From: a virus | IMG/VR virus record: IMGVR_UViG_3300042914_002629 | Coordinates: 1 to 64,000 of that record | DNA: 64,000 nt | Strand: one strand, 5' to 3' | Notes under the pieces: model-generated | The model's database searches: none | Told to the model about the DNA's origin: nothing | What the model saw: only the letters and a program-made list of their open reading frames with translations | Program-made: the position numbers and the translations under genes | Shown here: one piece after another, positions 43,299-50,969 of the stretch | Layout: every line of letters starts with the position of its first letter | Numbering within the stretch: the stretch's first letter is position 1

Positions 43299-43796
43299 TC
43301 ACCTCCCCTTGAACAAGAAATCGTCGGCATCATCGCCCATCCAGTCGAACGGATCGGCGCTGTGATCGTGCGGCTTGGCCTTCCGGCGCCGACGCGGCGT
43401 GGCCAGGCTGCGGTTGCGGTTCCCCGCGTGGCGATTGCCGCTGTAGGCTTCCCAGCCCTTGCCTCCCTCGCGGACCTGCTCGCTGTGCATCACGCCCCAC
43501 ACCCGGAGGTAGGCGTCATGCAGCGGCTTGTCCTTCACGGAGTCCTTGAAGTTGCCATAGTCGATTTCGAGGATGCGATCCGCGATCACCTGGGCCACGA
43601 TCCGACGCGGCAGCAGAGTCCGGAAGCGGTAGTCCCTGCCGCCACCCTCTTCCACCGCTATGTGGTCGCCGAAGACCTTCTCCAGGTGGCCCTTGAGCCT
43701 GGCCCGCACGCACACCTTGTCTTCGCGATCGGCGACGCTGCCTGGCGTGGGCGCCACAACGGAAATGAAGGCGTCGTTGAAGAAAATCCACGCCAT
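43299..43796 (-). CDS. conserved phage protein of unknown function
   Basis: 165 residues starting MAWIFFNDAFISVVAP, five bases after CGAAAGGGCA (43802-43811). The order FFNDAFISVV, VRARLKGHLEKVFG, DYRFRTLLPR and YGNFKDSVKDKPLHDAYLRV is that of a small protein often seen in the early regions of proteobacterial phages. The C-terminus is basic and then acidic (DDADDFLFKGR). Activity unknown. Confidence 0.65.
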   Translation of the reverse strand: MAWIFFNDAFISVVAPTPGSVADREDKVCVRARLKGHLEKVFGDHIAVEEGGGRDYRFRTLLPRRIVAQVIADRILEIDYGNFKDSVKDKPLHDAYLRVWGVMHSEQVREGGKGWEAYSGNRHAGNRNRSLATPRRRRKAKPHDHSADPFDWMGDDADDFLFKGR

Positions 43797-43852
43797 AGCT
43801 TTGCCCTTTCGATTTGGAGATAGATGGGGCGGCCGGAGCCGCCCCGAGTAGA

Positions 43853-45037
43853 TCAGACCTTGGCCAGCATCTTGGCCAGGACCGCTTCGGCCTTCGTGCG
43901 GTCATCCTGGTGCGGGATCTTGCGAGCCCAGGCCGTGCCCGCGTTGAAGAGCTGCCAGAGGTTGCTGGGCGCGTCCAGCGCCTTGCCCTGGCCGTTCGGG
44001 TCGGTGCCCACGATGGCCTCGGCGGTCTTGACCGGGAACTTCAGCCGCTCATGGAGCAGCTTCACCTGATCGGCCTTGCGCTCGGCATTGTCGCCCGTGA
44101 ACTTCACACCCTTGGCGGCCAGCACCTTGGCCACCACCGGAGCCGCGGCCGAGTTGGTGAAGGATGCCAGGGCCGGCGGCGCCAGCTCGGCGAACTTCTC
44201 AGGGGCGAAATTGCTGTGGCGGATGGTCAGCTCCGACACGTCTTCCACGCCCCACAGGTTGCGGTTCTGGCACACGCCACGGAGCATCATGGTCTTGAGC
44301 GAGAACTTGGCCGACCCGGTCTCGCTGTTGCGGAGCATGAAGCCCCGGAACATCAGGTCGGGCGACCCGTCGTCCAGCAAGCCAACCTCGATCGGGTTGC
44401 GATCATCGCAGAGGAAGATGCACACGTCGCGGTCGGAGGCGTAGAGGGTGGTGCCTTCCTTCGTGACCGGCGTCTCGGGATCGTAGTTCACGGTGCCATT
44501 GGCGTTCAGGCTGCCCCAATCGATCGTGCCCGGCACCTTCCAGCGGTCATCATGGCCGATCATGGCGATCACCTGATCCACCACCTCATGATCGAGGATG
44601 CGGCCGTAGCTCGGGCTGGTCAGAGCGCGCAGATAGCTCGACCCATCGGCCCGATGGTAGGCCATCAGCTTCTCCGGCGCCGCGTGCATCAGGCCGTGCT
44701 GGAGGTTGATGGCAGCCAGCGCCGCCGGGATGCGGCGAAGGTAGCCGGCCGGCGCTTCGGCCTTCTGGGCGAGCTGGTCGAATGACCAGTGGGTCATGGA
44801 GAGCTGGGAGTCGATCCCCTCGATCTGGAGGGCGATCCGCTGGGCATCCTGGGGGTTGGCCAGCACACGCACATCGCGGCTTTCCACCACGGTGGCGAGG
44901 GACTGATCGGCCCACAGCTTCACCTGATCGCGCAGGTCGGTCAGGTTCAGGAACCGCTGGTCATCCGGGCGGCTCATCCACTGTGCGGAGAGCGACCCAT
45001 CCAGATGGCCCTTGGAGGTGGCTGCGGTGGCGTACAT
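43853..45037 (-). CDS. DUF932 protein
   Basis: 394 residues. Matches the DUF932 phage/plasmid family: FDQLAQKAEAPAGYLRRIPA, LRALTSPSYGRILDHEVVDQ, GSPDLMFRGFMLRNSETGSA and MMLRGVCQNRNLWG. These proteins are abundant in phages and plasmids but their biochemical role is not settled. The ribosome motif here is the variant CGAAAGGGTC. It has its own promoter-operator at 45081-45123, suggesting separate early control. Confidence 0.8.
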   Translation of the reverse strand: MYATAATSKGHLDGSLSAQWMSRPDDQRFLNLTDLRDQVKLWADQSLATVVESRDVRVLANPQDAQRIALQIEGIDSQLSMTHWSFDQLAQKAEAPAGYLRRIPAALAAINLQHGLMHAAPEKLMAYHRADGSSYLRALTSPSYGRILDHEVVDQVIAMIGHDDRWKVPGTIDWGSLNANGTVNYDPETPVTKEGTTLYASDRDVCIFLCDDRNPIEVGLLDDGSPDLMFRGFMLRNSETGSAKFSLKTMMLRGVCQNRNLWGVEDVSELTIRHSNFAPEKFAELAPPALASFTNSAAAPVVAKVLAAKGVKFTGDNAERKADQVKLLHERLKFPVKTAEAIVGTDPNGQGKALDAPSNLWQLFNAGTAWARKIPHQDDRTKAEAVLAKMLAKV

Positions 45038-45080
45038 GTCGTGACCCTTTCGGTTTTGGCTGCCGGGACAGGTTCGTCCC

Positions 45081-45123
45081 TCTTCACAATTGTGAAGATA
45101 GGCGCCTCGACAGCCTGGGTCAA
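45081..45123 (-). promoter_or_regulatory. leftward promoter with perfect palindromic operator
   Basis: Read leftward: -35 TTGACC (45118-45123), 17-base spacer, -10 TATCTT (45095-45100). The perfect 18-base palindrome TCTTCACAATTGTGAAGA (45081-45098) overlaps the -10 box and extends into the start region, an ideal repressor site. It is the best copy of a half-site shared by several operon heads in this window. Confidence 0.8.
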
Positions 45124-45135
45124 CATTTATTTTTC

Positions 45136-45339
45136 TTAAACAGACTCCTTCGCGCGCTCCTGCTGCCGATCATCTTCGTGGCGCCACCCGCGCATCCAAT
45201 CGTTGCGGGCGCGCGTGCCCTCGGCGTGCGTGCAGGCGTCGCGGCCGAGCCCGGCGCGCCTGGCGAACTTCCCCGTGTCGTGATCATCCTTGCGGATGTC
45301 GTGGTAGAGGGACTCGTATGTCCGGAAATCTTCGCTCAC
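45136..45339 (-). CDS. small hypothetical protein
   Basis: 67 residues from a GTG that overlaps the stop of the upstream small membrane gene (GTGA). Charged, His/Arg-rich (NDWMRGWRHEDDRQQERAK). An in-frame GTG at 45357 is an alternative but would lie inside the membrane gene. Function unknown. Confidence 0.5.
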   Translation of the reverse strand: MSEDFRTYESLYHDIRKDDHDTGKFARRAGLGRDACTHAEGTRARNDWMRGWRHEDDRQQERAKESV

Positions 45340-45461
45340 GACAGCACCGCGGACCACACGATGATGACCGCCAGAAGCATCCCCATGATGAGGGCGCCGA
45401 CGATGATGTCGGCCCAGTCTTCGGCGCGGTAGTCGCGGACAGCTTCGATCAGCTCAACCAT
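45336..45461 (-). CDS. 41-residue single-pass membrane peptide
   Basis: Starts MVELIEAVRDYRAEDWADII and continues into a TM helix (residues 18-40, IIVGALIMGMLLAVIIVWSA). AGGATGATAAAG upstream can serve as ribosome site, and the stop overlaps the next gene in GTGA, supporting translation. Topology: short acidic cytoplasmic head, one TM, no tail. Confidence 0.6.
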   Translation of the reverse strand: MVELIEAVRDYRAEDWADIIVGALIMGMLLAVIIVWSAVLS

Positions 45462-45469
45462 GATCTTTA

Positions 45470-45766
45470 TCATCCTTCAACGGGGATCATCACTCGCACG
45501 TCCATGTAGTCCGGCGGGGATAGGGTGATGGTGTAGGCGGTCAGGTCCGCGTGCTCGATCGCCAGCCGGAAGTTTTCGGTCAGGGTGCCGAAGCAAATGC
45601 GCCTGTCGCCCTCGGACAGCAGGTAGATGCCCGGCACCAGCTCTTCGCTGGCCCGGAGCTGGGCGCCCTCCATGATGGCCTCCAGCAGCGTGAGGCCAGG
45701 CAGCGGCGCGGGCTTGGGCAACGGCAGCTCATCCATGCTGGCGTCGGCCTTGGCTGTCTTAGCCAT
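45470..45766 (-). CDS. hypothetical protein
   Basis: 98 residues starting MAKTAKADASMDELPLPKPA; the start overlaps the end of the DUF1643 gene by 8 bases. Predicted alpha/beta (TLLEAIMEGAQLRASEELVP ... ITLSPPDYMDVRVMIPVEG). No family recognised. Confidence 0.55.
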   Translation of the reverse strand: MAKTAKADASMDELPLPKPAPLPGLTLLEAIMEGAQLRASEELVPGIYLLSEGDRRICFGTLTENFRLAIEHADLTAYTITLSPPDYMDVRVMIPVEG

Positions 45767-46301
45767 GCGGCGTTCTCCACAACTCGGGTGTGTCGCTGCC
45801 TCTGGCATAGAGGGGGTGGCGGGGGTAGGGCTTGGACGACAGCCGATAGATGGGCTTGTCGACCAGCAGCACATGGCCCTCCGCGATCTTGGCGGCCTCG
45901 GCGTGCATACCCTTGAGCGCGCCATAGGCGGCCAGGACCATTCCGGCGCCGGAGGCGTAGCTTTCGATCCATCGGCCATTCATCGGACCCACAGCCTCTT
46001 CCAGGCTCTTCGGGAGGGCCTTCGGGTCGGTTGATCGGTAAGACATGACGTTGGACACGATGAGGCCGCTGTGCCCCCACGCCTTGGCGAACCCGATCAT
46101 GCGACGCACGGTCGGATCGTTTTGGAAGGCATCTGCGGTACTCGGGTTCATCGCCAGCACCATCAGAGGCTTGCCCTCATGGGCTGGGCTTGCGTAGGTC
46201 GACCAGTCAATGGTCAGCAGGTAGCGGTGGATCTTGTCGAGAGAAAAGACCGCGAGCCGGAAATCCTCATCCCGGTGCCCGCGGCCGTTATCTTCGATCA
46301 G
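45759..46301 (-). CDS. DUF1643 family protein
   Basis: About 180 residues. The core AVFSLDKIHRYLLTIDW, MVLAMNPSTADAFQNDPTVR, MIGFAKAWGHSGLIVSNVMS, YRSTDPKALPK and HPRHPLYA is the DUF1643 pattern, a family of unknown activity common in phages and bacteria. The start is uncertain: the only ATG/GTG/TTG before the core lies inside the upstream small membrane gene (GTG 46394). A CTG at 46301 overlapping that gene's stop as CTGA mirrors the coupling used elsewhere, so I place the start there. Confidence 0.7.
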   Translation of the reverse strand: MIEDNGRGHRDEDFRLAVFSLDKIHRYLLTIDWSTYASPAHEGKPLMVLAMNPSTADAFQNDPTVRRMIGFAKAWGHSGLIVSNVMSYRSTDPKALPKSLEEAVGPMNGRWIESYASGAGMVLAAYGALKGMHAEAAKIAEGHVLLVDKPIYRLSSKPYPRHPLYARGSDTPELWRTPHG

Positions 46302-46396
46302 GCACCCACCGACCGTTTGCCGGCTGCCCAGCAGATCGCCACCCCGTAGCCCAGGATCGCCGCCCATGCCGTGCCCCCGATGATGATGGTCCACAT
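46298..46396 (-). CDS. 32-residue membrane peptide
   Basis: Translates as a TM peptide MWTIIIGGTAWAAILGYGVA then ICWAAGKRSVGA. The ribosome motif CGAGAGGGCG lies five bases before its ATG, and it is the first start after the promoter at 46432-46460, so it is likely translated despite its size. Its stop overlaps the proposed DUF1643 start. Confidence 0.5.
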   Translation of the reverse strand: MWTIIIGGTAWAAILGYGVAICWAAGKRSVGA

Positions 46397-46431
46397 GATA
46401 TCGCCCTCTCGCGTTCAGTCTCTATGTCTTC

Positions 46432-46460
46432 ACAATACGCAAGTCTAGGCGACGCCGCAA
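46432..46460 (-). promoter_or_regulatory. leftward promoter with TCTTCACAAT half-site
   Basis: Read leftward: -35 TTGCGG (46455-46460), 17-base spacer, -10 TATTGT (46432-46437). The half-site TCTTCACAAT covers 46427-46436, overlapping the -10 box as at 45081; the other arm is degenerate (GCAAG). Lies at the 3' end of the HNH gene and would drive the two small membrane genes and DUF1643. Confidence 0.55.
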
Positions 46461-46891
46461 GCGGTCTTTTTCCGGGCGCCGCGGGCCTTCGCCAGATCGG
46501 CCTGGCAGCAGCGGCAGACGCGGTGGCCGCTGGGCTTCACGTAGAGGTTCGGCCCGGCGTAGGCGTGACCGCGCGGGCAGTGCGTTAGGGTCGCGTTGTA
46601 GAGCGTCCGGTTGGCGTTCTGCTGCTCCAGCGTCGCCCAGCGGCAATTGTCCGGCTGGTAGCCGATGTGTCCTTTCTCGCGATCGAGCGTCATACCCGGC
46701 GGGCGTTCGCCCATGTCTTCCAGGAAGGCTTCAAAGCTGTGCCAGCGGTCGCACACCGTGACCCCCTTGCCGCCGTAGCGCGGCCAGTTGGCGGCCTTGG
46801 GGTTCTCGCACCGTTGGATCATCGCCCGCCATGTCTCGTAGGTCGGGCTGCTGGTGCGGCCCGCCGTGTGCCCATGGACTGATTTTCCCAC
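46445..46891 (-). CDS. HNH endonuclease-like protein with C-terminal zinc finger
   Basis: 148 residues. YETWRAMIQRCENPKAANWP, YGGKGVTVCDRWHSFEAFLE, MTLDREKGHIGYQPDNCRWA fit the group of phage HNH/AP2-type homing-endonuclease-like proteins. A C-terminal CPRGH-x16-CRCC segment probably binds zinc. A GTG start follows the upstream stop closely. Such genes are often free-standing mobile elements in phages; here it sits in a compact operon, so it may have a resident function. Confidence 0.7.
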   Translation of the reverse strand: MGKSVHGHTAGRTSSPTYETWRAMIQRCENPKAANWPRYGGKGVTVCDRWHSFEAFLEDMGERPPGMTLDREKGHIGYQPDNCRWATLEQQNANRTLYNATLTHCPRGHAYAGPNLYVKPSGHRVCRCCQADLAKARGARKKTACGVA

Positions 46892-46892
46892 C

Positions 46893-47180
46893 TCAATCCT
46901 CCCCGTATTCCATCACTGCGGTCCATCCCTTCTCGGTCAGCTCTTCTCCGACGTGCTTCCAATCCTCATACCGCTTGAGGTTGTCATCTTCGGTGGCCTC
47001 GCGCCATGCCCAGTAGGCGAGGCGCTGGCCGGTCTTGAGGTGGTGCATCACGAAGATGGAGAGCCCGGCTTTCTTGCAGTCATAGGCTGCGGACTGCTCT
47101 GCCGTGGTCTCGGGACGCACCGGCGCGTCCTCGGCCAGGCGCTTCAGCCACGCCACCATGGCCGGCGTGGGCGCGGCCAT
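46893..47180 (-). CDS. small hypothetical protein
   Basis: 95 residues in ATGA overlap with the upstream gene. Helical, Trp-rich (HHLKTGQRLAYWAWREATED, WKHVGEELTEKGW). No family recognised. Confidence 0.55.
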   Translation of the reverse strand: MAAPTPAMVAWLKRLAEDAPVRPETTAEQSAAYDCKKAGLSIFVMHHLKTGQRLAYWAWREATEDDNLKRYEDWKHVGEELTEKGWTAVMEYGED

Positions 47181-47476
47181 CAGAAGGGGATCGCTTCGGC
47201 GTTCTCGACCAGCTTGGCGAACTTGTCGGCGGCCAGGGTGGCCTGTAGATGCTTCACCACAGCCTCATCCCGCATGGCCCGCTTCTCCAGCGCGTCGTAA
47301 TCCAGGCGCGTCTGGTGCAGCGTGGCCTCCGACTTCTCCAGCCGATCCTTGAACAGCCGCATCTCGCGATCGGCGTCCTCCAGCGCGGCCTGGCGCTTGG
47401 CCATTGCGATCACCGTATCCGTGTGATGGCTCAACAGCCTGTCGAAAGCGTCGTCGCCATCCAGATATCCGCTCAT
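47180..47476 (-). CDS. coiled-coil protein
   Basis: 98 residues starting MSGYLDGDDAFDRLL; GGGAG eight bases before the ATG decides the start, although a GTG overlapping the clamp gene stop (47485) is also open. Residues 25-75 are a heptad-rich coiled coil (ALEDADREMRLFKDRLEKSE). Encoded directly after the sliding clamp; a clamp partner or inhibitor role is speculative. Confidence 0.6.
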   Translation of the reverse strand: MSGYLDGDDAFDRLLSHHTDTVIAMAKRQAALEDADREMRLFKDRLEKSEATLHQTRLDYDALEKRAMRDEAVVKHLQATLAADKFAKLVENAEAIPF

Positions 47477-47481
47477 GTCTC

Positions 47482-48717
47482 TCACTCCCAACCCGGCGCT
47501 ATGCCGAAGTCATCTTGGTTCACCCGCATTGGCATCAGCACCGCGCGGACGCCGTTCGAGCCGCTGAAGAGCATCGGGTCACCATCCTGCCCGATGGTCG
47601 CGCTGATCGTGGCGCTGCCTGTGAGCATGGCCGCGATCGAGCGCAGGTAGTTGAAGTTGCAGCCGCGGGGCTTGCGCCCGAGTGGGCTGCGCGTCGCCGG
47701 AACCGCCGGGATCTGGGTCCGGATCATGGTGCGTTCGGCGCACCGCTCGTTGCGGAACGGGACGTGCAGCCGGATGAAGGTCGGATCGAATTCGATCAGG
47801 CACTCCCCGCGGTAGCGCACCGACCGCTTGACCCGGTTAAGCGCAGTCACAAACTGCGCATGATCGAATTGATAGGTCCGGCTGGCATCGAATTTCGGTA
47901 TCACCCGCTGCCAAGCCGGGAAGGTGCCGTCGATCGCCCGCAGGGTGAAGATGGAGTCCGAGCTGCCCGTGCGAACGGTCACCCGGTTGTCGTCTGCCGA
48001 CAGCGACACCTCGCCGCCGACCAGCCGCAGGAAGGCGCACAGCCGCGGGATGGTGGCGCGTGGGATGATCGTGGCGGGCCAGCCGGCGCTGCTGCTGATG
48101 GTGCGCAGCGGCGCCGTGACCATGCGGTGGCCATCGGTGGCCGTGATGTCCATGAAGGGCGCCGATGGGCCTGCGCCAGCCTCGGCAGCCACGCCGTTGA
48201 GGTAGTAGCGGGTCTGCTCCGTAGACGACGCCTTGACCACCAGCTCCAGCACATCGGCGAGGGCGCCGGCCTCAACCGCCAGCACCTTGCTTTGTCCGCG
48301 CGGCACCTCGGACGGGCCGGAGAACGGCAGCAGCACCTTGCCATTCGCGTCCTTGGCCGGCTCACGGTGCTGCGACAGATCGGCCCACACATCGCCCGCC
48401 TCGGCGGCGGTGCGGCCTGCCTTGGCGTCCGGCACGAAGGTGATGCGGCCCTTGCCTCGGGAGAGGTGCAGCAGATCATCGCTGTCGAGCCCGACCGGCT
48501 CGCCTAGGCGGAACGGCTGCTGAAAAACAGCAGGAACCATGACGCGCGCCGACCATTCCATGTCGACCGCATCCAGACTGATGTGGTGAAGGCTGGCGGT
48601 TTCGATGTCGACCGACCGGCCGAAGGTGACCAGACCGAAGATGGGAATTCCGCTGCTTGGACGCGCCCGCAGAACCGCCAGCGCGCCGCATAGGTCTTTC
48701 TTGTCGATCGAGAACAT
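47482..48717 (-). CDS. DnaN-like DNA sliding clamp
   Basis: 411 residues. Bacterial beta-clamp features are visible: ATDGHRMVTAPL in the middle domain, FPAWQRVIPK at the start of the third region, and GVRAVLMPMRV at the C-terminal end, matching the 'YVLMPMRL' close of DnaN. It is longer than the usual 365-380 residues owing to insertions. It would hold a polymerase or nuclease on DNA; no phage polymerase is visible, so it probably serves the host replicase or diverts it. CGAAAGGGCA lies four bases before the start. Confidence 0.75.
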   Translation of the reverse strand: MFSIDKKDLCGALAVLRARPSSGIPIFGLVTFGRSVDIETASLHHISLDAVDMEWSARVMVPAVFQQPFRLGEPVGLDSDDLLHLSRGKGRITFVPDAKAGRTAAEAGDVWADLSQHREPAKDANGKVLLPFSGPSEVPRGQSKVLAVEAGALADVLELVVKASSTEQTRYYLNGVAAEAGAGPSAPFMDITATDGHRMVTAPLRTISSSAGWPATIIPRATIPRLCAFLRLVGGEVSLSADDNRVTVRTGSSDSIFTLRAIDGTFPAWQRVIPKFDASRTYQFDHAQFVTALNRVKRSVRYRGECLIEFDPTFIRLHVPFRNERCAERTMIRTQIPAVPATRSPLGRKPRGCNFNYLRSIAAMLTGSATISATIGQDGDPMLFSGSNGVRAVLMPMRVNQDDFGIAPGWE

Positions 48718-48738
48718 GGATTGCCCTTTCGTCTCGGA

Positions 48739-48951
48739 TCAGCGGCGGATTTTCACCGCGGCCAGCTCATAGCCCAAGGCGGCGAACACCTTGGTTACGC
48801 TGTCCACGCGCGTCTTGCGCTGCCCCTGCTCCATGTAGCAGATAGCAGCCTCCGACATCCCGGCGCGCTCGGCGAGAGCCTTCATCGTGAGCCCAGCGGC
48901 GAGCCGCTTTTCCTTCACGAACGCCGGGATGTCAGAGAGCCGATCCGCCAT
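48739..48951 (-). CDS. XRE-family HTH regulator
   Basis: 70 residues. RLAAGLTMKALAERAGMSEA followed by AICYMEQGQRKTRVDSVTKV is a complete Cro/CI-type helix-turn-helix with little else, similar in size to Cro or antitoxin-like regulators. It is the best candidate for binding the TCTTCACAAT palindromes. Start overlaps the RecT stop by one base. Confidence 0.8.
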   Translation of the reverse strand: MADRLSDIPAFVKEKRLAAGLTMKALAERAGMSEAAICYMEQGQRKTRVDSVTKVFAALGYELAAVKIRR

Positions 48952-50903
48952 CAGCCGGCCTTCGGCGGCAGCGTCACGCCATTGGCCTGGAACCGCTTCT
49001 CCATGGTCTTGTACCAGGGCGCCATTTCATCGCGCACGCGACCGATGATGGCCTCGTTGGCGGCGGCGAACGCCTTGTAGTCCGCCGGCCCGGCCTTGGG
49101 ATCATTCCGCAGATCATCCAGCCCCTTGGATATCGCGGCGAACAGTTGCTTGGGGTCGGCCGCTGCGTCGATGTCGACCGGCTTGCCGAACTTCGATCCG
49201 GTCGCCGCCGGCTTCACCGTGGTGGGGGTGGCGTTGGCCTGCGCCTTCAGTAGGGCCTTGAGCTGGGCTTCCACGACCGTGCCGAAGCCGAGATCGTCCA
49301 GCACCTCCTTGTTCGCCTCGTAGAATTCAGTCACCGCCACCGTGGTGGTCAAGGTCAGGAGGTGGCTGTGGACCCAAGCCACGGCTGCCTCTTCCTCTTC
49401 ATCCCCGAAGCTGCGGATTCCTTCCTCGACCGCGAAATCCAGAGCGGGACGCTCCTGCTCTTCCTCGGACTGGCCATCGCCGACATCAACCGCACCGGCG
49501 CGCGGATCATCGTCGCCCGGATGGCCAGCGGCGGCCATCGCCTCGCGCTCGGCCGCCTCGCGGGCCAGGCGCTCATCTTCCTCGGCCTTCGCCGCGGTGG
49601 CCTTGGCCTTGTCGGCGGCCTTCTCGACCTTCGCCGCCGCGCTGGCGAGGTTCTGAAGGTGCTCCCGCAGTCCCTTGTGATCGGTCTCCAGCACCGCCAG
49701 GCTCTGGACGTTGGCATTCCAGAAGTCCGCGGCCTTGGTATAGCCGGTGCCCTTCAGCGCGGCCGTGTAGCCCTTCCACGCCTCTTCGATCTGCTGGGCG
49801 TGCTGCGGCATCCAGAAGTCGGTCACGACGCCATCCGGCGATGTGAGGGTGACCTTGAATTCGGCGGCCGGCGGGTTGACCTGGCCGGCGGTGGGCTCGA
49901 CATCGTCGCTGGTCGGCTCGCCGCCCTCATCCACCATCTGCGCGCCGCCGACCGTACCCGAGGGTTCGGTCACCGGCTCAGCCTCGGGCTCTGCGGCGGG
50001 TGCGGTCACCGGCGCCTTGGGGTCACCGGCCTTGCCGCGGCCCCTGCGCGCCGCCGGAGCCTTGCCAGCGGGCGTGGTGGTTCCGAGGGCACTGCCGGCC
50101 TCGGCGGCTGCCGGAGAGTCCTCCTGCGCGCCCTGGCGCATGTCGGCGCCGCTGGCGAAGGTCGACGCGCTCGGGCGATGGATGATCCTGTCGACCGGGT
50201 CGGGATCGGGGATCACCTCGTAGGCCACGTCCTGGATTTCCTCGGCGAGCGGCAGGCCGAAGAGCACATGCGGGCAGTAGAGGTTGATCAGCCACGACGC
50301 GGCACGCCATTCCAGCATCCGCTTGGGGATGGTGAAATACTTCTCATTCTGGGTCCAACCATCGTCGGACGCGGTCTGCATGTCCACGGTCTGCTCAACG
50401 TAGGACTCGCCCTTGACGTTGCGCAGGCTGGCATAGGCCGTGACCGACCAGTTCCGGACCTTGCGGGGCGTCTCTTTGTAGGTCGGCTTGCGCTCCTGAG
50501 AATCCCAGCCGGTCTTGATCTTCTGGATGGCCGTGATTTCTCCCAGGTCCACGGCCTTGAACCGGATCACGCCGTCGAAGATCCCAGAGCTGTTGGCGCG
50601 CGAGATGGCGTATTTGGCGTACCAGCCGGCGCGTCCGTTGGCCACGTAGAGGGATTGGAACAGCATCAGCGGATCTTGCCGCGTGGCGCGGGCGATGCCG
50701 AGCACCACGAAGCAATCGGCGATATGCTCTTCGCCCTGGAACGCCTTCGGCACCAGTTGGGACGCGGACATCAGCTTCGCCGCCCGCTGGAGCTGCCCGA
50801 ACAGGGCTTCGTTCTCCCACACCTCGAAAGCGTTGAACGCCATGGACTCCATCGGGACCATGACGGGCTTGGCGAGGGAGAGATCGGTGGATTGTTCAGC
50901 CAT
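48951..50903 (-). CDS. RecT-like annealing protein with long C-terminal extension
   Basis: 650 residues. Residues 20-260 resemble RecT single-strand annealing proteins: LVPKAFQGEEHIADCFVVLG, DPLMLFQSLYVANGRAGWYA, KYFTIPKRMLEWRAASWLIN. RecT is normally 270-370 residues; here about 390 more follow, Ala/Pro/Glu-rich with a coiled coil near residue 430. It would promote phage recombination-dependent replication together with a nuclease; VRR-NUC at 52228 is a possible partner. Confidence 0.75.
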   Translation of the reverse strand: MAEQSTDLSLAKPVMVPMESMAFNAFEVWENEALFGQLQRAAKLMSASQLVPKAFQGEEHIADCFVVLGIARATRQDPLMLFQSLYVANGRAGWYAKYAISRANSSGIFDGVIRFKAVDLGEITAIQKIKTGWDSQERKPTYKETPRKVRNWSVTAYASLRNVKGESYVEQTVDMQTASDDGWTQNEKYFTIPKRMLEWRAASWLINLYCPHVLFGLPLAEEIQDVAYEVIPDPDPVDRIIHRPSASTFASGADMRQGAQEDSPAAAEAGSALGTTTPAGKAPAARRGRGKAGDPKAPVTAPAAEPEAEPVTEPSGTVGGAQMVDEGGEPTSDDVEPTAGQVNPPAAEFKVTLTSPDGVVTDFWMPQHAQQIEEAWKGYTAALKGTGYTKAADFWNANVQSLAVLETDHKGLREHLQNLASAAAKVEKAADKAKATAAKAEEDERLAREAAEREAMAAAGHPGDDDPRAGAVDVGDGQSEEEQERPALDFAVEEGIRSFGDEEEEAAVAWVHSHLLTLTTTVAVTEFYEANKEVLDDLGFGTVVEAQLKALLKAQANATPTTVKPAATGSKFGKPVDIDAAADPKQLFAAISKGLDDLRNDPKAGPADYKAFAAANEAIIGRVRDEMAPWYKTMEKRFQANGVTLPPKAG

Positions 50904-50969
50904 GTGGATTCCTTGGTGAGCCTAGGGTGGATGCGGGTTTCAGGGGTATTTTACCCGCCGTGAACCGAA

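Noticed and set aside
43114-43302. 62-residue minus-strand frame with CxxC, GTGA-coupled to the gene at 43299
   Set aside because: Its N-terminal part is encoded by a terminator stem and it runs through the promoter of the candidate RNA; no homologous pattern recognised.
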